Positions 43,839 through 54,244 of a stretch of DNA of 64,000 nt are shown here, one piece after another. A model generated the notes under the pieces. It was not told the DNA's origin, did not search any database, and saw only the letters and a program-made list of their open reading frames with translations. This DNA is from Agrococcus sp. ARC_14 (GTDB taxonomy: Bacteria; Actinomycetota; Actinomycetes; Actinomycetales; Microbacteriaceae): assembly GCF_022436485.1 (NCBI RefSeq), contig NZ_JAKUDO010000001.1:930001-994000 (forward strand), read 5' to 3'. A program made the position numbers and the translations under genes. Positions within the stretch are counted from its first letter, which is position 1; each line of letters begins with the position of its first letter.

Positions 43839-44990
43839 TCAGGCGTCGACGAGGCCGTCCACACCGCGGAGCGCGCGGCGCGCCGCGTGCTCGTAATGGC
43901 CGAGCAGCTGATCGGTCACTGCAGACCATGACCGGCCGAGCACGCGACGGCGCCCGGCCTCGCCCATCCGTGCCCGCATCCCCGGGTCGCTGACGAGCTG
44001 CGCGACGGCGGTGTGCAGCTCGGATGCGTCGTCGGGCTCGAAGAGGAATCCGGTGGCGCCGTGGTCCACGAGATCGATCGGACCGCCGGCGCGCGGCGCG
44101 ATCACGGGCAGCCCGCTCGCGGCCGCCTCCTGCAGGGTCTGGCCGAAGGTCTCCTCGGCGCCGGTGTGCACGAAGACGTCCATCGCGGCGTAGGCGGCGC
44201 GCAGCGCGCTGCCTGCGAGCTGGCCGAGGAAGATCGGCTTGAGATCGGCGAGCTGCCTGCGCGTGTCGGCCATGCCGGGGCCGTCGCCGACGATGGCGAG
44301 GCGGATGCCGGGTATGCCGCCGAGTGCGCGCAGCCGGTCGAGGCCCTTCTCGGGCGCGACCCGGCCGACGTAGCCGACGATCGTCTCGCCCTCGGGGGCG
44401 ATGCGACGGCGGAGGTTGGCGGCCGCCGGGCCCTGCCGGTTGTCGGGATGGAAGCCGTCGAGGTCGACGCCGCGGGTCCAGCGGTGCACGCGCTTGACGC
44501 CCGCGCCCTCCAGGTCGGCGATCGCGGCGCTCGAGGGCGCGAGCGTGCGGTCGGCCGTGTTGTGGATGAGGCGGATGACCTGCCAGGCGAAGGCGGAGCC
44601 CGCACCCAGCCGGTTGCGGCGCGCGAAGCCGGCGACATCGGTCTGGTAGATCGCGACGCTCGGGAGGCCGATGCGCGCCGCCTCGGCGATCGCCTGGCCG
44701 CCGAGCATGAAGGGGCTCGCGGCGTGCAGCACGTCTGGCTGGAAGCGCGCGAGCAGCGCAGCGACCTGCGGGCTGGGCAGGCCGACGGGGAACTGTCGAT
44801 AGGCGAAGGAGGGCATCTCGTGCACGGGCACGCCTCGGTAGTGCACCGGGGCGCCGCAGCGCGGCGTGATGACGATGGCCTCGCGGCCGGTCTCGACGAG
44901 GTGGTCGAGCACACGGCAGACGGAGGTGGTCACTCCGTTGACGGTCGGTAGGAAGCTCTCGGTCACGATGGCAACTCGCTCGATGCTCAC
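43839..44990 (-). CDS. GT4-family glycosyltransferase, MgtA-like alpha-mannosyltransferase
   Basis: A 383-residue GT-B glycosyltransferase. The N-terminal VAIVTESFLPTVNGVTTSVCRVLDHL is the hallmark of the GDP-mannose-dependent MgtA/PimB-like group. The donor-binding part has GYVGRVAPEKGLDRL, AIVGDGPG and EETFGQTLQEAAASGLPVIAPRAGGP (E-x7-E motif). The start GTG 44990 is 6 bases from TACCGT. It is divergent from manC, which makes GDP-mannose, so a mannosylation role in cell-envelope glycolipids is likely. The frame is open far upstream, but that sequence is antisense to manC. Confidence 0.87.
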   Translation of the reverse strand: MSIERVAIVTESFLPTVNGVTTSVCRVLDHLVETGREAIVITPRCGAPVHYRGVPVHEMPSFAYRQFPVGLPSPQVAALLARFQPDVLHAASPFMLGGQAIAEAARIGLPSVAIYQTDVAGFARRNRLGAGSAFAWQVIRLIHNTADRTLAPSSAAIADLEGAGVKRVHRWTRGVDLDGFHPDNRQGPAAANLRRRIAPEGETIVGYVGRVAPEKGLDRLRALGGIPGIRLAIVGDGPGMADTRRQLADLKPIFLGQLAGSALRAAYAAMDVFVHTGAEETFGQTLQEAAASGLPVIAPRAGGPIDLVDHGATGFLFEPDDASELHTAVAQLVSDPGMRARMGEAGRRRVLGRSWSAVTDQLLGHYEHAARRALRGVDGLVDA

Positions 44991-44996
44991 GGCTCC

Positions 44997-45002
44997 ACGG
45001 TA
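44997..45002 (-). promoter_or_regulatory. -10 box TACCGT, leaderless-type promoter
   Basis: On the minus strand TACCGT with a 6-base spacer to GTG 44990. It decides the start of the glycosyltransferase. Confidence 0.5.
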
Positions 45003-45083
45003 GGACTGGCCGGTGGCGGGGGCGGGGAGCACGCGGTGAACGGGATGTGAACGTCCCGTGGGGATCTGCTGGGAGTGGATGAC

Positions 45084-45089
45084 TAGGCT
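45084..45089 (+). promoter_or_regulatory. -10 box TAGGCT, leaderless-type promoter
   Basis: TAGGCT with a 6-base spacer to GTG 45096 of manC. Confidence 0.5.
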
Positions 45090-45095
45090 CGCCTC

Positions 45096-46208
45096 GTGGC
45101 CACGATCGACGACTTCTACAGCATCATCCCGGCAGGCGGCGTGGGCTCTCGGCTCTGGCCGCTCTCGCGGGCGGACGCTCCCAAGTTCCTGCACGACCTG
45201 ACGGGCAGCGGCAAGACGCTGCTGCGCGCCACCTACGACCGGCTGACGCCGCTCACGGGGACGGGACGGACGATGGTGGTCACCGGCCGCGCGCACCGTG
45301 CAGCGGTCGAGGCGCAGATCCCGGAGCTCGAGGACGCCAACATCGTGCTCGAGGCCGACCCGCGCGACTCCACCGTCGCCGTGGCGCTCGCGGCGGCGAT
45401 CCTGCGCAGGCGCGAGCCTGACGTGATCGTCGGCTCGTTCGCGGCCGACCACGTGATCGACGACGAGCGCGCCTTCCGGCGCGTGACGGCAGAGGCCGTC
45501 GCGGCGGCGCGCGCCGGCTACATCGCGACCATCGGCATCACGCCCACCGAGCCAGCGATCGCCTTCGGCTACATCCGCGCCGGCAACAACCTCGGCGTCG
45601 ACGGTGCCCCGCACGCCGCGGTCGTCGACGAGTTCGTCGAGAAGCCCTCTGCGGAGGTCGCCCGCGGCTACGTCGAGGACGGCGACTACCTCTGGAACGC
45701 TGGCATGTTCATCGCCCGCGCCGACGTGCTGCTCGAGGAGCTCGCGCAGGAGGAGCCGGAGCTCGCCGCGCAGATCGAGGAGCTCGCCGAGGCGTGGGAC
45801 GAGCCTGCTCGCCGCGGCCCAGCCGTCGACCGCCTCTGGCCGCAGCTGAAGAAGATCGCCATCGACTACTCGATCGCGGAGCCCGCCGCCGCACGAGGAC
45901 GCATGGTCGTCGTGCCCGGCGACTTCGACTGGGATGACGTCGGCGACTTCTCCGCCGTGGCGAAGCTGCACAACAACGGCCGCCGCGGCCGGCTGGCGAT
46001 CCTGGGCTCCGAGGGCACCGTGCTCGCCGACTCCGCGAGCGGCATCGTCGTCTCGCAGTCGAAGCGCATCGTCTCGGTGATCGGCATCCACGACGTCGTG
46101 GTCGTCGACACCCCGGATGCGCTGCTGGTGACGACCACGGACAACGCGCAGCGCGTGAAGCAGATCGTCGACGCGGTGCGTCGCAGCGGCAACACCGACG
46201 CGCTCTGA
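45096..46208 (+). CDS. manC: Mannose-1-phosphate guanylyltransferase
   Basis: A 370-residue nucleotidyltransferase making GDP-mannose from mannose 1-phosphate and GTP. The signature IIPAGGVGSRLWPLSRADAPKF is at the start; FGYIRAGNNL, VDEFVEKPSAEVARGYV and YLWNAGMFIA are the sugar-binding segments; FDWDDVGDFSAV is near the C-terminal end. It lacks the isomerase domain of fused ManC/AlgA proteins. Starts at GTG. Its product would serve the neighbouring mannosyltransferase and the gmd branch at 59.5 kb. Confidence 0.94.
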   Translation: MATIDDFYSIIPAGGVGSRLWPLSRADAPKFLHDLTGSGKTLLRATYDRLTPLTGTGRTMVVTGRAHRAAVEAQIPELEDANIVLEADPRDSTVAVALAAAILRRREPDVIVGSFAADHVIDDERAFRRVTAEAVAAARAGYIATIGITPTEPAIAFGYIRAGNNLGVDGAPHAAVVDEFVEKPSAEVARGYVEDGDYLWNAGMFIARADVLLEELAQEEPELAAQIEELAEAWDEPARRGPAVDRLWPQLKKIAIDYSIAEPAAARGRMVVVPGDFDWDDVGDFSAVAKLHNNGRRGRLAILGSEGTVLADSASGIVVSQSKRIVSVIGIHDVVVVDTPDALLVTTTDNAQRVKQIVDAVRRSGNTDAL

Positions 46209-46271
46209 GGCGACGGCCGCTGTGATGCGACTGCCGCTGTGACGCGCTCCGACGCGACTGCCGCACCGAAT

Positions 46272-46328
46272 CCCCGCGAGAGCGCAGCAGCGGTCGCGCT
46301 CTGCGGCTGAAGGTTCGCTCTCGCGGGG
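46272..46328. repeat. Inverted repeat at the 3' end of DUF559 gene 2
   Basis: CCCCGCGAGAGCG (46272-46284) is exactly complementary to CGCTCTCGCGGGG (46316-46328). The 13-bp arms enclose 31 bases. It sits where the stop codon of the DUF559 gene would be expected and borders a GCTTGCG heptamer (46328-46334) like that in the elements around gene 1. Between it and the manC stop, GCGACTGCCG is repeated twice. Confidence 0.65.
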
Positions 46329-47210
46329 CTTGCGTCGCGGCCAGCGATGGTCGCCGCGCCGGATGACCGCAAGGATGTCGCGCTCGACGGCCGGCCAGTC
46401 GTCGTGGATCTGCTGCCAGGTGAGCCGGATCACCAGATACCCCTGCGCCAGATGCATGCGGTCGTAGCGGCGATCGCGCTGATAGGCCTCGAGATCGGTG
46501 TGATGGGCGACCGAATCGCATTCGATGATGAGTCGGTCGCCGACGAGGATGTCGACCCGACGCCCGCGCCACATCCGCACCTGGATCTCCAGAGCCACGC
46601 CCAGTGCGCGCAGCCGCAGCCGCACCATCGACTCCGTGCCAGACTCGGCCTCGCCGCGCACGAGGTCGAGCCAGCGGCGGCCGCTGCTCGGAGCGTCTGC
46701 CGCCCAGGAGCGCAGCTGCTCGAGCGTGGCGAGCCTCCGGTAGACGAGTGAGTCCGCGATTGCGACGAGCTGCTCTCGATCGGCGCACCGCAGCGCGCAG
46801 CGGAACGAGGTCTCCAGGTCATCGAGCACCGCAGCCACCGGCGGGTTCACGCCATACGGGCGGCATCGCGGGTGCCTGCCCGGGCGAGGGCGCTGCGTGT
46901 CGACTCGCGTTCGGCCGCGCGAACCCCGATCGCGGCGGCGCTCCTCGCTGACTCGAACATGCTCGCGCTGGTCTCGGGGGTGCCACGCGCCGTGATGCTG
47001 GAGAGCATCCATGCAGCTGACGCAGCCGCCCAGCGCGATCGCGCGGATCGCATCCGGGTGCGCCTGCTGCCCGTACCAGCCCCGGCGCAGCCGCTGCACG
47101 CCATCGGCAGCGAGACGTCTCCTGATCTCGGCGTGGGTGATGCCGGCGCGCAGCAGCTGCGCGGTGGAGAGCACGCCGAGAGAGGCGCGGAAGAGCTCGA
47201 TGTGGTCCAT
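46329..47210 (-). pseudogene. DUF559-type endonuclease-fold protein with AbiEi-like N-terminus (gene 2), stop codon lost
   Basis: About 290 residues of recognisable homology. ATG 47210 begins MDHIELFRASLGVLSTAQLLRA, an AbiEi-like winged helix, and the PD-(D/E)XK core is intact by motif: Glu in GTESMVRLRLRALGV, Asp in RRVDILVGDR and LIIECDS. Homology ends at RRGDHRWPRRK, but there is no stop in any of the three minus-strand frames here. The frame stays open across the antisense of manC and joins the glycosyltransferase frame, ending only at 43839. An inverted repeat occupies the expected end. The middle (residues ~90-115) is also unusually Arg-rich. It could be a decayed gene or be translated with a long tail. 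Confidence 0.55.
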
Positions 47211-47586
47211 CCGCGGATGGTGACGGATGGGCTCGCGCGGCGTTGGCGCTTGCGTGCCGCATGTGGAGAGACGCTCGCGAGCGAAGAGCGACGCGCGGCT
47301 CGCGAGCGTTGGCGCTGCTCGTGGCGCACTGCCGACGCGGGCAGCAGGGCAGGCGGCTCGCGAGCGTTGGCGCTGCTCGTGGCGCACTGCCGACGCGGGC
47401 AGCAGGGCAGGTGCGCGCAAGCCGAAGGCCGGAGTTCCCGGCAGGGCGGCCCCTCGACTGCGCTGTGCGGTCGAACCTCGGATCTCGCGGGGTCTTCGGC
47501 GCGACGCCCCGCTGATCGACGGTGCATCGTGCGGCGCGCGTACATGACGCCGGTTACGATTGCGCCACCGCACGAAGGAGTCGCCC
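47211..47586. other. Gene-free, repeat-rich region upstream of DUF559 gene 2 and BMP gene 1
   Basis: Holds the 58-bp tandem duplication, a GCTTGCG/CGCAAGC pair at 47248-47254 and 47416-47422 that brackets it in inverted orientation, and, near the right end, a TACGAT -10 box (47555-47560) and an AAGGAG SD (47575-47580) for the BMP lipoprotein gene. No coding sequence was convincing. Confidence 0.6.
47296..47411. repeat. 58-bp tandem duplication
   Basis: The 58 bases at 47296-47353, beginning CGGCTCGCGAGCGTTGGCGC, are repeated exactly at 47354-47411. A partial third unit, CGCTCGCGAGCG, lies before them (about 47272-47283). Each unit has short internal dyads (CTCGCGAG). The duplication looks recent because the copies are identical. 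Confidence 0.9.
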
Positions 47587-48651
47587 TTGTCTCGCACGCT
47601 CGCTGTCCCCGCGCTCGCCGCACTCATCCTGCTCGCCGGCTGCGCCACGCCGCCCGCCGAGTCCGACGCCCCGACCGACCCCGCAGCGCAGTCGCTCGAG
47701 TGCGCGCAGATGGTCACGAACTCCGGCGGCCTCAACGACCGCTCCTTCAACGAGACCAGCTGGGCGGGCATGGAGCGCGCCCAGCAGGAGCTCGGCGTCG
47801 AGGTCAACGCGCTCGTCTCCACCACCGAGAGCGACCTGGCGCCCAACGTGCAGGCGGCCGTCGACACCGGCTGCGGCTTCGTGCTGACGGTCGGCTACGA
47901 GCTCGTCGCCGCGACGGAAGCGCAGGCCGGGGCCAACCCGGATGTCCAGTTCGCGATCGTCGACGAGATCGTCGACGGCGACAACGTGCGCTCGATCGTC
48001 TTCGACACGGCCCAGGCGTCCTACCTCGCCGGCTACACCGCCGCATCCGTCTCGGAGACCGGCATCGTCGCCACCTTCGGCGGTGGCAACCAGCCCCCCG
48101 TCACCCTCTTCATGGACGGCTTCGCGGCCGGCATCGACGCCTACAACGAGGCGAAGGGCGCCGACGTGCAGCTGCTGGGCTGGGACCCGGAGTCGCAGGA
48201 CGGCACCTTCACGGGTGACTTCGAGAACGTCGGCCTCGGCCAGACGCAGACGCAGGCCTTCCTCGCGCAGGGCGCCGACGTGATCCTGCCGGTCGCCGGC
48301 CAGGTCGGCGAGGGCGCCTTCCGCGCATCGCTCGACGCCGGCGGCGAGGCGCTCGTGATCTGGGTCGACAACGACGGCTACGACACGCTGCCCGCCGAGT
48401 TCCGGCCGCTGCTGCTCACGAGCATCCTCAAGAACACGGAGGATGCGGTGGTCACCGCCGTCGGCGACGCGGCGGACGGCACGATCTCGGCGGAGCCGAT
48501 CATCGGCACGCTCGAGAACGGCGGGGTCGACATCGCCCCGTTCCACGATCTCGAGAGCCGGGTGAGCGACGAGACGAAGGCAGAGCTCGAGGCGCTGCGG
48601 GAGCAGATCATCGCAGGCGAGATCACGATCGAGTCGCCCTCCAGCCCCTGA
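47587..48651 (+). CDS. BMP-family substrate-binding lipoprotein (nucleoside ABC importer), first copy
   Basis: A 354-residue lipoprotein. The signal SRTLAVPALAALILLAGC ends in the lipobox (lipid Cys near residue 18). The Med/BMP fold shows GGLNDRSFNETSWAGM, VDTGCGFVLTVGYEL, TAQASYLAGYTAAS and GTFTGDFENVGLGQTQTQAF. I set the start at TTG 47587 because AAGGAG lies 6 bases upstream; a further upstream TTG has no SD. Relatives (PnrA, BmpA) bind purine nucleosides. The next gene is a paralogue, and a single transporter follows. Confidence 0.88.
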   Translation: MSRTLAVPALAALILLAGCATPPAESDAPTDPAAQSLECAQMVTNSGGLNDRSFNETSWAGMERAQQELGVEVNALVSTTESDLAPNVQAAVDTGCGFVLTVGYELVAATEAQAGANPDVQFAIVDEIVDGDNVRSIVFDTAQASYLAGYTAASVSETGIVATFGGGNQPPVTLFMDGFAAGIDAYNEAKGADVQLLGWDPESQDGTFTGDFENVGLGQTQTQAFLAQGADVILPVAGQVGEGAFRASLDAGGEALVIWVDNDGYDTLPAEFRPLLLTSILKNTEDAVVTAVGDAADGTISAEPIIGTLENGGVDIAPFHDLESRVSDETKAELEALREQIIAGEITIESPSSP

Positions 48652-48664
48652 CCTGAGGGGCGAT

Positions 48665-48682
48665 TGCAACGATTGGGTTGCA
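48665..48682. promoter_or_regulatory. Dyad TGCAAC-N6-GTTGCA upstream of BMP gene 2
   Basis: TGCAAC (48665-48670) and GTTGCA (48677-48682) form a perfect 6-bp-arm dyad about 40 bases upstream of a TATGCT -10 box (48721-48726). A similar but shorter dyad GCAAT-GCTCG-ATTGC (49956-49970) lies just before the -10 box of the ATPase gene. They may be sites for one regulator; this is a guess from two examples. Confidence 0.35.
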
Positions 48683-48783
48683 GTGCACCGGCAGCGGCTC
48701 GGGGCCGGCTTTCGCGGCCCTATGCTCAATCCAACATGCGCTCGGCCGCGTCGCGGCGAGCATCCTTTGCACTGGAGGATCCC

Positions 48784-49881
48784 TTGAGGAAGTTCACCCG
48801 TTCCGCCGCGCGCGGCGGCGCCATCGCCATCGGCGCTGCGCTGCTGCTCGCAGGCTGCGCCGCCGCCCCCGAGGCCCCGACCGACAGCGACCCCGCTGCG
48901 GAGGAGCCCACCGTCGACATCCAGCCCTGCATCGTCTCCGACGAGGGCGGCTTCGACGACCGCTCGTTCAACCAGCTCGGTGCAGAGGGTCTCCGTGCCG
49001 CTGCCGAGGGCCTGGGCGTCGAGCCCATCGAGGTCGAGTCCTCGTCGGCATCCGACTACGCACCGAACCTGGCCAGCGTCATCGACCAGGGCTGCAACAT
49101 GGTCGTCTCGGTCGGCTTCTCGCTCGCCGAGGCCACCGGCGCCGCTGCCACCGCGAACCCCGACGTCAACTTCGCGATCATCGACGACAACTCCGTCGTC
49201 GCCGACAACGTGCAGCCGATCGTCTACGACACGGCGCAGGCAGCGTTCCTCGCCGGCTACGCCGCCGCCTCGTACTCCGAGACGGGCATCATCGCCACCT
49301 GGGGCGGCATCCAGATCCCGCCGGTGACGATCTTCATGGACGGCTTCGTCGAGGGCGCCGAGTACTTCAACGAGCAGAACGACGCCGACGTGCAGGTGCT
49401 CGGCTGGGATGCTGAGGGGCAGACCGGCTCGTTCACCGGTGCGTTCGCCGCCGGTGTCGAGGCGAAGGCCATGGCTGAGACCTTCATCGGCCAGAACGCC
49501 GATGTGCTCATGCCGGTCGGTGGCCCGATCTTCCTCTCGGCCGTCGAGGCCATCCGCGATGCGGGCGACGATTCGGGCATCACGATGGTCGGCGTCGACG
49601 CCGACCTGGTCGAGACCTCCCCGGAGAACGCCGACATCTTCCTCACCTCGGTGCTCAAGGGCATGTCGACGGGCGTCCAGACGGTCGTCGAGGAGGCAGC
49701 CGCAGGCGAGTTCTCGAACGCGCCGTACGTCGGCACGCTCGAGAACGATGGCGTCGGCCTCGCGCCGTTCCACGAGTTCGAGGATGCGGTCGACCCCGAG
49801 CTGCAGTCCCAGCTCGACGAGATCCGCGCCGGCATCATCGCCGGTGAGATCGAGGTCGTCTCGCCCGCCAGCCCCGAGTAG
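48784..49881 (+). CDS. BMP-family substrate-binding lipoprotein, second copy
   Basis: A 365-residue lipoprotein paralogous to the preceding one. The signal RKFTRSAARGGAIAIGAALLLAGC ends in a lipobox (lipid Cys near residue 25). The mature domain has EGGFDDRSFNQLGAEGL, VIDQGCNMVVSVGFSL, TAQAAFLAGYAAAS and GSFTGAFAAGVEAK in register with the first copy. The start is TTG 48784 behind a GGAGGA SD; an ATG at 48736 is possible but gives an atypical leader. Two binding proteins for one importer may widen the range of nucleosides. Confidence 0.88.
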   Translation: MRKFTRSAARGGAIAIGAALLLAGCAAAPEAPTDSDPAAEEPTVDIQPCIVSDEGGFDDRSFNQLGAEGLRAAAEGLGVEPIEVESSSASDYAPNLASVIDQGCNMVVSVGFSLAEATGAAATANPDVNFAIIDDNSVVADNVQPIVYDTAQAAFLAGYAAASYSETGIIATWGGIQIPPVTIFMDGFVEGAEYFNEQNDADVQVLGWDAEGQTGSFTGAFAAGVEAKAMAETFIGQNADVLMPVGGPIFLSAVEAIRDAGDDSGITMVGVDADLVETSPENADIFLTSVLKGMSTGVQTVVEEAAAGEFSNAPYVGTLENDGVGLAPFHEFEDAVDPELQSQLDEIRAGIIAGEIEVVSPASPE

Positions 49882-49895
49882 GGCACGGCATGCAT

Positions 49896-49927
49896 GCGTG
49901 GGGGTCGGCTCCGGTCGGCCCCCACGC
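49896..49927 (+). terminator. Hairpin between BMP gene 2 and the ATPase gene
   Basis: GCGTGGGGG (49896-49904) pairs with CCCCCACGC (49919-49927). No T-run follows. It may set the excess of binding protein over transporter subunits. Confidence 0.6.
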
Positions 49928-49973
49928 GTGTGACCGGACATCGGTCCGCGAGCGAGCAATGCTCGATTGCGAC

Positions 49974-49979
49974 TAGATT
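49974..49979 (+). promoter_or_regulatory. -10 box TAGATT before the importer ATPase
   Basis: TAGATT lies 35 bases before ATG 50015, which has its own SD, so this transcript would carry a short leader. GCAAT-GCTCG-ATTGC (49956-49970) sits directly before it. Confidence 0.45.
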
Positions 49980-50014
49980 CGCATGCGTCTTCAGCGTCGT
50001 CGGAGGAAGGGCCT

Positions 50015-51537
50015 ATGAGCGAGCACGTGTCACTCGAGCTTCGTGGCATCACGAAGCGCTTCGGAGCGCTCACCGCGAACGATCACATCGATCTCGAGGT
50101 CAAGGCTGGCGAGATCCACTGCCTGCTCGGTGAGAACGGCGCTGGCAAGTCCACGCTCATGAACGTGCTCTACGGCTTGTACCGGGCAGAGGAGGGCGAG
50201 ATCCTCCTCGACGGCGAGGTGCAGCACTTCGCGGGCCCGGGCGACGCCATGCGCGCCGGCATCGGCATGGTGCATCAGCACTTCATGCTGATCCCCGTCT
50301 TCACGGTGGCAGAGAACGTGCTGCTCGGCCACGAGCGCGCGCTCGGCGGCCTCAGCGGCGCGAAGCAGAAGGTGCGCGAGATCTCGCAGCGCTTCGGCTT
50401 CCACGTCGACCCGGATGCGAAGATCGAGGACCTCCCGGTGGGGGTGCAGCAGCGCGTCGAGATCATCAAGGCGCTCTCGCAGGACGCCAAGGTGCTGGTC
50501 TTCGACGAGCCCACCGCTGTGCTCACGCCGCAGGAGACCGACGAGCTGATGGCGATCATGCAGCAGCTGCGCGACGAGGGCACCGCGATCGTCTTCATCA
50601 CCCACAAGCTCCGCGAGGTCCGCGCGATCGCCGACCGCATCACGGTCATCCGCCTCGGCAAGGTCGTCGGCGAGGCGAGCCCGGAGTCGTCGAGCACCGA
50701 GCTCGCCTCCATGATGGTCGGCCGCCCCGTCGAGCTCACCGTGCAGAAGCGCCCGCCGGTGCTCACCGACAACACGCTCGAGGTCACGGGCCTGACCGTG
50801 CTCGACGGGATCGGGCAGAAGGTCGTCAACGACGTCTCGTTCACGGTGCGCGGCGGCGAGGTGCTCTGCATCGCCGGCGTGCAGGGCAACGGGCAGACCG
50901 AGCTCACCGAGGCGATCCTGGGCCTGCAGCCCAAGTCCATCGGCTCGATCAGCCTCAACGGCCGTGAGCTGCTCGGCAAGTCGGTGCGCGAAGTGCTCGA
51001 CTCCGGGGTCGGATTCGTGCCGGAGGACCGCAAGGTCGATGGCCTGGTCGGCGAGTACTCGATCGCGGAGAACCTCATGCTCGACCGCTACCGGGGTGCG
51101 CCGTTCGTGTCGGCGGGCACCGTCGACCGCGCTGCGCGCGACGAGTTCGCCACCGAGAAGCTCGGCGCCTTCGACATCCGTGCCCAGGGCATCCACACCC
51201 ACGTCGGCACGCTCTCCGGCGGCAATCAGCAGAAGGTCGTGCTCGCGCGCGAGCTCGGGCGCCCGCTCGCGCTGTTCGTCGCCTCGCAGCCGACCCGCGG
51301 CCTGGACGTCGGATCGATCGAGTTCGTGCACAGCCAGATCATCGCCACACGCGATGCGGGCATCCCCGTGATCGTCGTCTCCACAGAGCTCGACGAGGTC
51401 GTCGGGCTGTCCGATCGCATCGCGGTCATGTACCGCGGTGGCGTCGTCGGCATCGTGCCGGCGGACACCAGTCGCGACACGCTGGGTCTCATGATGGCCG
51501 GCGAGCGCCAAGCCGCGACCCCGGAAGGAGCCGCAGC

Positions 51538-51541
<4 letters not shown>
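50015..51541 (+). CDS. Nucleoside ABC importer, ATP-binding protein (tandem domains)
   Basis: A 508-residue protein with two ATPase domains. The first has Walker A GENGAGKSTL (near residue 39), Walker B LVFDEPTAVLTPQE; the second has a degenerate Walker A (GVQGNGQTE), the signature LSGGNQQKVVLARELGR and FVASQPTRGLDVG. This tandem layout is that of YufO/RbsA-type proteins in BMP importers. ATG 50015 is used, with GGAGGAAGG upstream; ATG 49983 in the same frame has no SD. The end overlaps the first permease by 4 bases. Confidence 0.92.
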
Positions 51542-52940
<1,399 letters not shown>

Positions 52941-52944
<4 letters not shown>

Positions 52945-54236
52945 CCGCCCAGCAGCCCGTCGGCGCGCAGGCGCCCTCTCCCGTCGAGACGATCGAGCTC
53001 GAGCGGGCCGTCGTCAAGCACTGGAAGGCACCGATCTCCTACGCGGTGCTCACGGTCGTGGCGCTCATCCTGATGGTGCTGCTCGGCCGCGACGGCGACG
53101 CCACCCTGCGCCTCGCGTCCCGCGGCGACTTCTTCGCGCTCCCCGACGCCGTGCTGCCCGCGCGGCCGACCGGCATCGTCGTCGTCGTCCTGCTCGCCGC
53201 GCTCACCGCCCTGTCGTTCTGGGCGGCCGCCACGGCGCGCAAGGTGGGCATGTGGCTGCCCATCGTGTTCGGCGTGCTCTTCGTGGTGGGCTTCCTCACC
53301 TGGGCGGGCGCGGGCGCCATGATCCCGATCGCCGGTCTGCTGTTCGCGACCGTCGGCCTCTCGGTGCCGCTGATCTTCGGTGCGATGGGCGGGGTGATCT
53401 CCGAGCGCGCCGGCGTCGTCAACATCGCCATCGAGGCGCAGCTGCTCTGCGGCGCCTTCACCGGTGCCGTCGTCGCCTCGACCACCGGCGTCACGATGCT
53501 CGGCGTGCTGGCCGCGATGCTCGCCGCCGTGCTGGTGTCGATGGTGCTCGCGGTCTTCGCGATCCGCTACTTCGTCGAGCAGGTCATCGTCGGCGTCGTG
53601 CTCAACGTGCTGGTCACAGGGCTCACGAACTTCTTCTACTCCTCGGTGCTCACCGACAACCCTGCGCTCAACAGCCCCGAGCGCCTGCCGAAGATCCCCA
53701 TCCCGCTGCTCGAGGGCATCCCGCTCCTGGGCCCGGCGCTGTTCAAGCAGTCGATCATCGTCTACGCGATGTACATCGTGGTGCCGCTCATCGCCTGGGG
53801 CCTGTTCAAGACCACCTGGGGCCTGCGCCTGCGTGCGACCGGCGAGCACCCGCTCGCGGCCGACACCGTCGGCATCAAGGTCACGAAGGTGCGGTTCTGG
53901 AACGTCTCGCTCGCCGGTGCGGTCGCGGGCCTCGGCGGCGCCTACTTCACGCTCGACTCGAACGGCGCCTTCACGCGAGAGATGACGGCGGGCCTGGGCT
54001 ACATCGCGCTCGCGGCGGTCATCTTCGGCCAGTGGCACCCGATCAAGGCGACCCTGGCAGCGCTGCTGTTCGGCTTCGCCTCCGCCCTGCAGCAGACGCT
54101 GGGCGCGATCGGCTCGCCGGTGCCGAGCGAGTTCATGCTCATGCTCCCGTACATCATCACGATCCTCGCGGTGGCCGGCTTCATCGGGCAGTCGCGGGCG
54201 CCGGCGGCCAGCGGCAAGCCATACATCAAGCAATAG
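52941..54236 (+). CDS. Nucleoside ABC importer, permease (YufQ-like)
   Basis: A 431-residue membrane protein with about ten helices. The hallmark GLSVPLIFGAMGGVISERAGVVNIAIEAQLLCGAF and LRLRATGEHPLAADTVGIKVTKVRFWNVSLAGAVAGLGGAYFTL match the second permease of BMP importers. ATG 52941 overlaps the first permease by 4 bases. The next gene, cytidine deaminase, starts 8 bases after the stop, so import and salvage are coupled. Confidence 0.92.
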
Positions 54237-54244
54237 GGGCCGCG

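Noticed and set aside
45000..46208. Continuous minus-strand frame linking DUF559 gene 2 to the mannosyltransferase as one protein
   Set aside because: The joining part is antisense to manC and shows no domain. The mannosyltransferase has its own -10 box and GTG start. Kept only as an observation on the missing stop.
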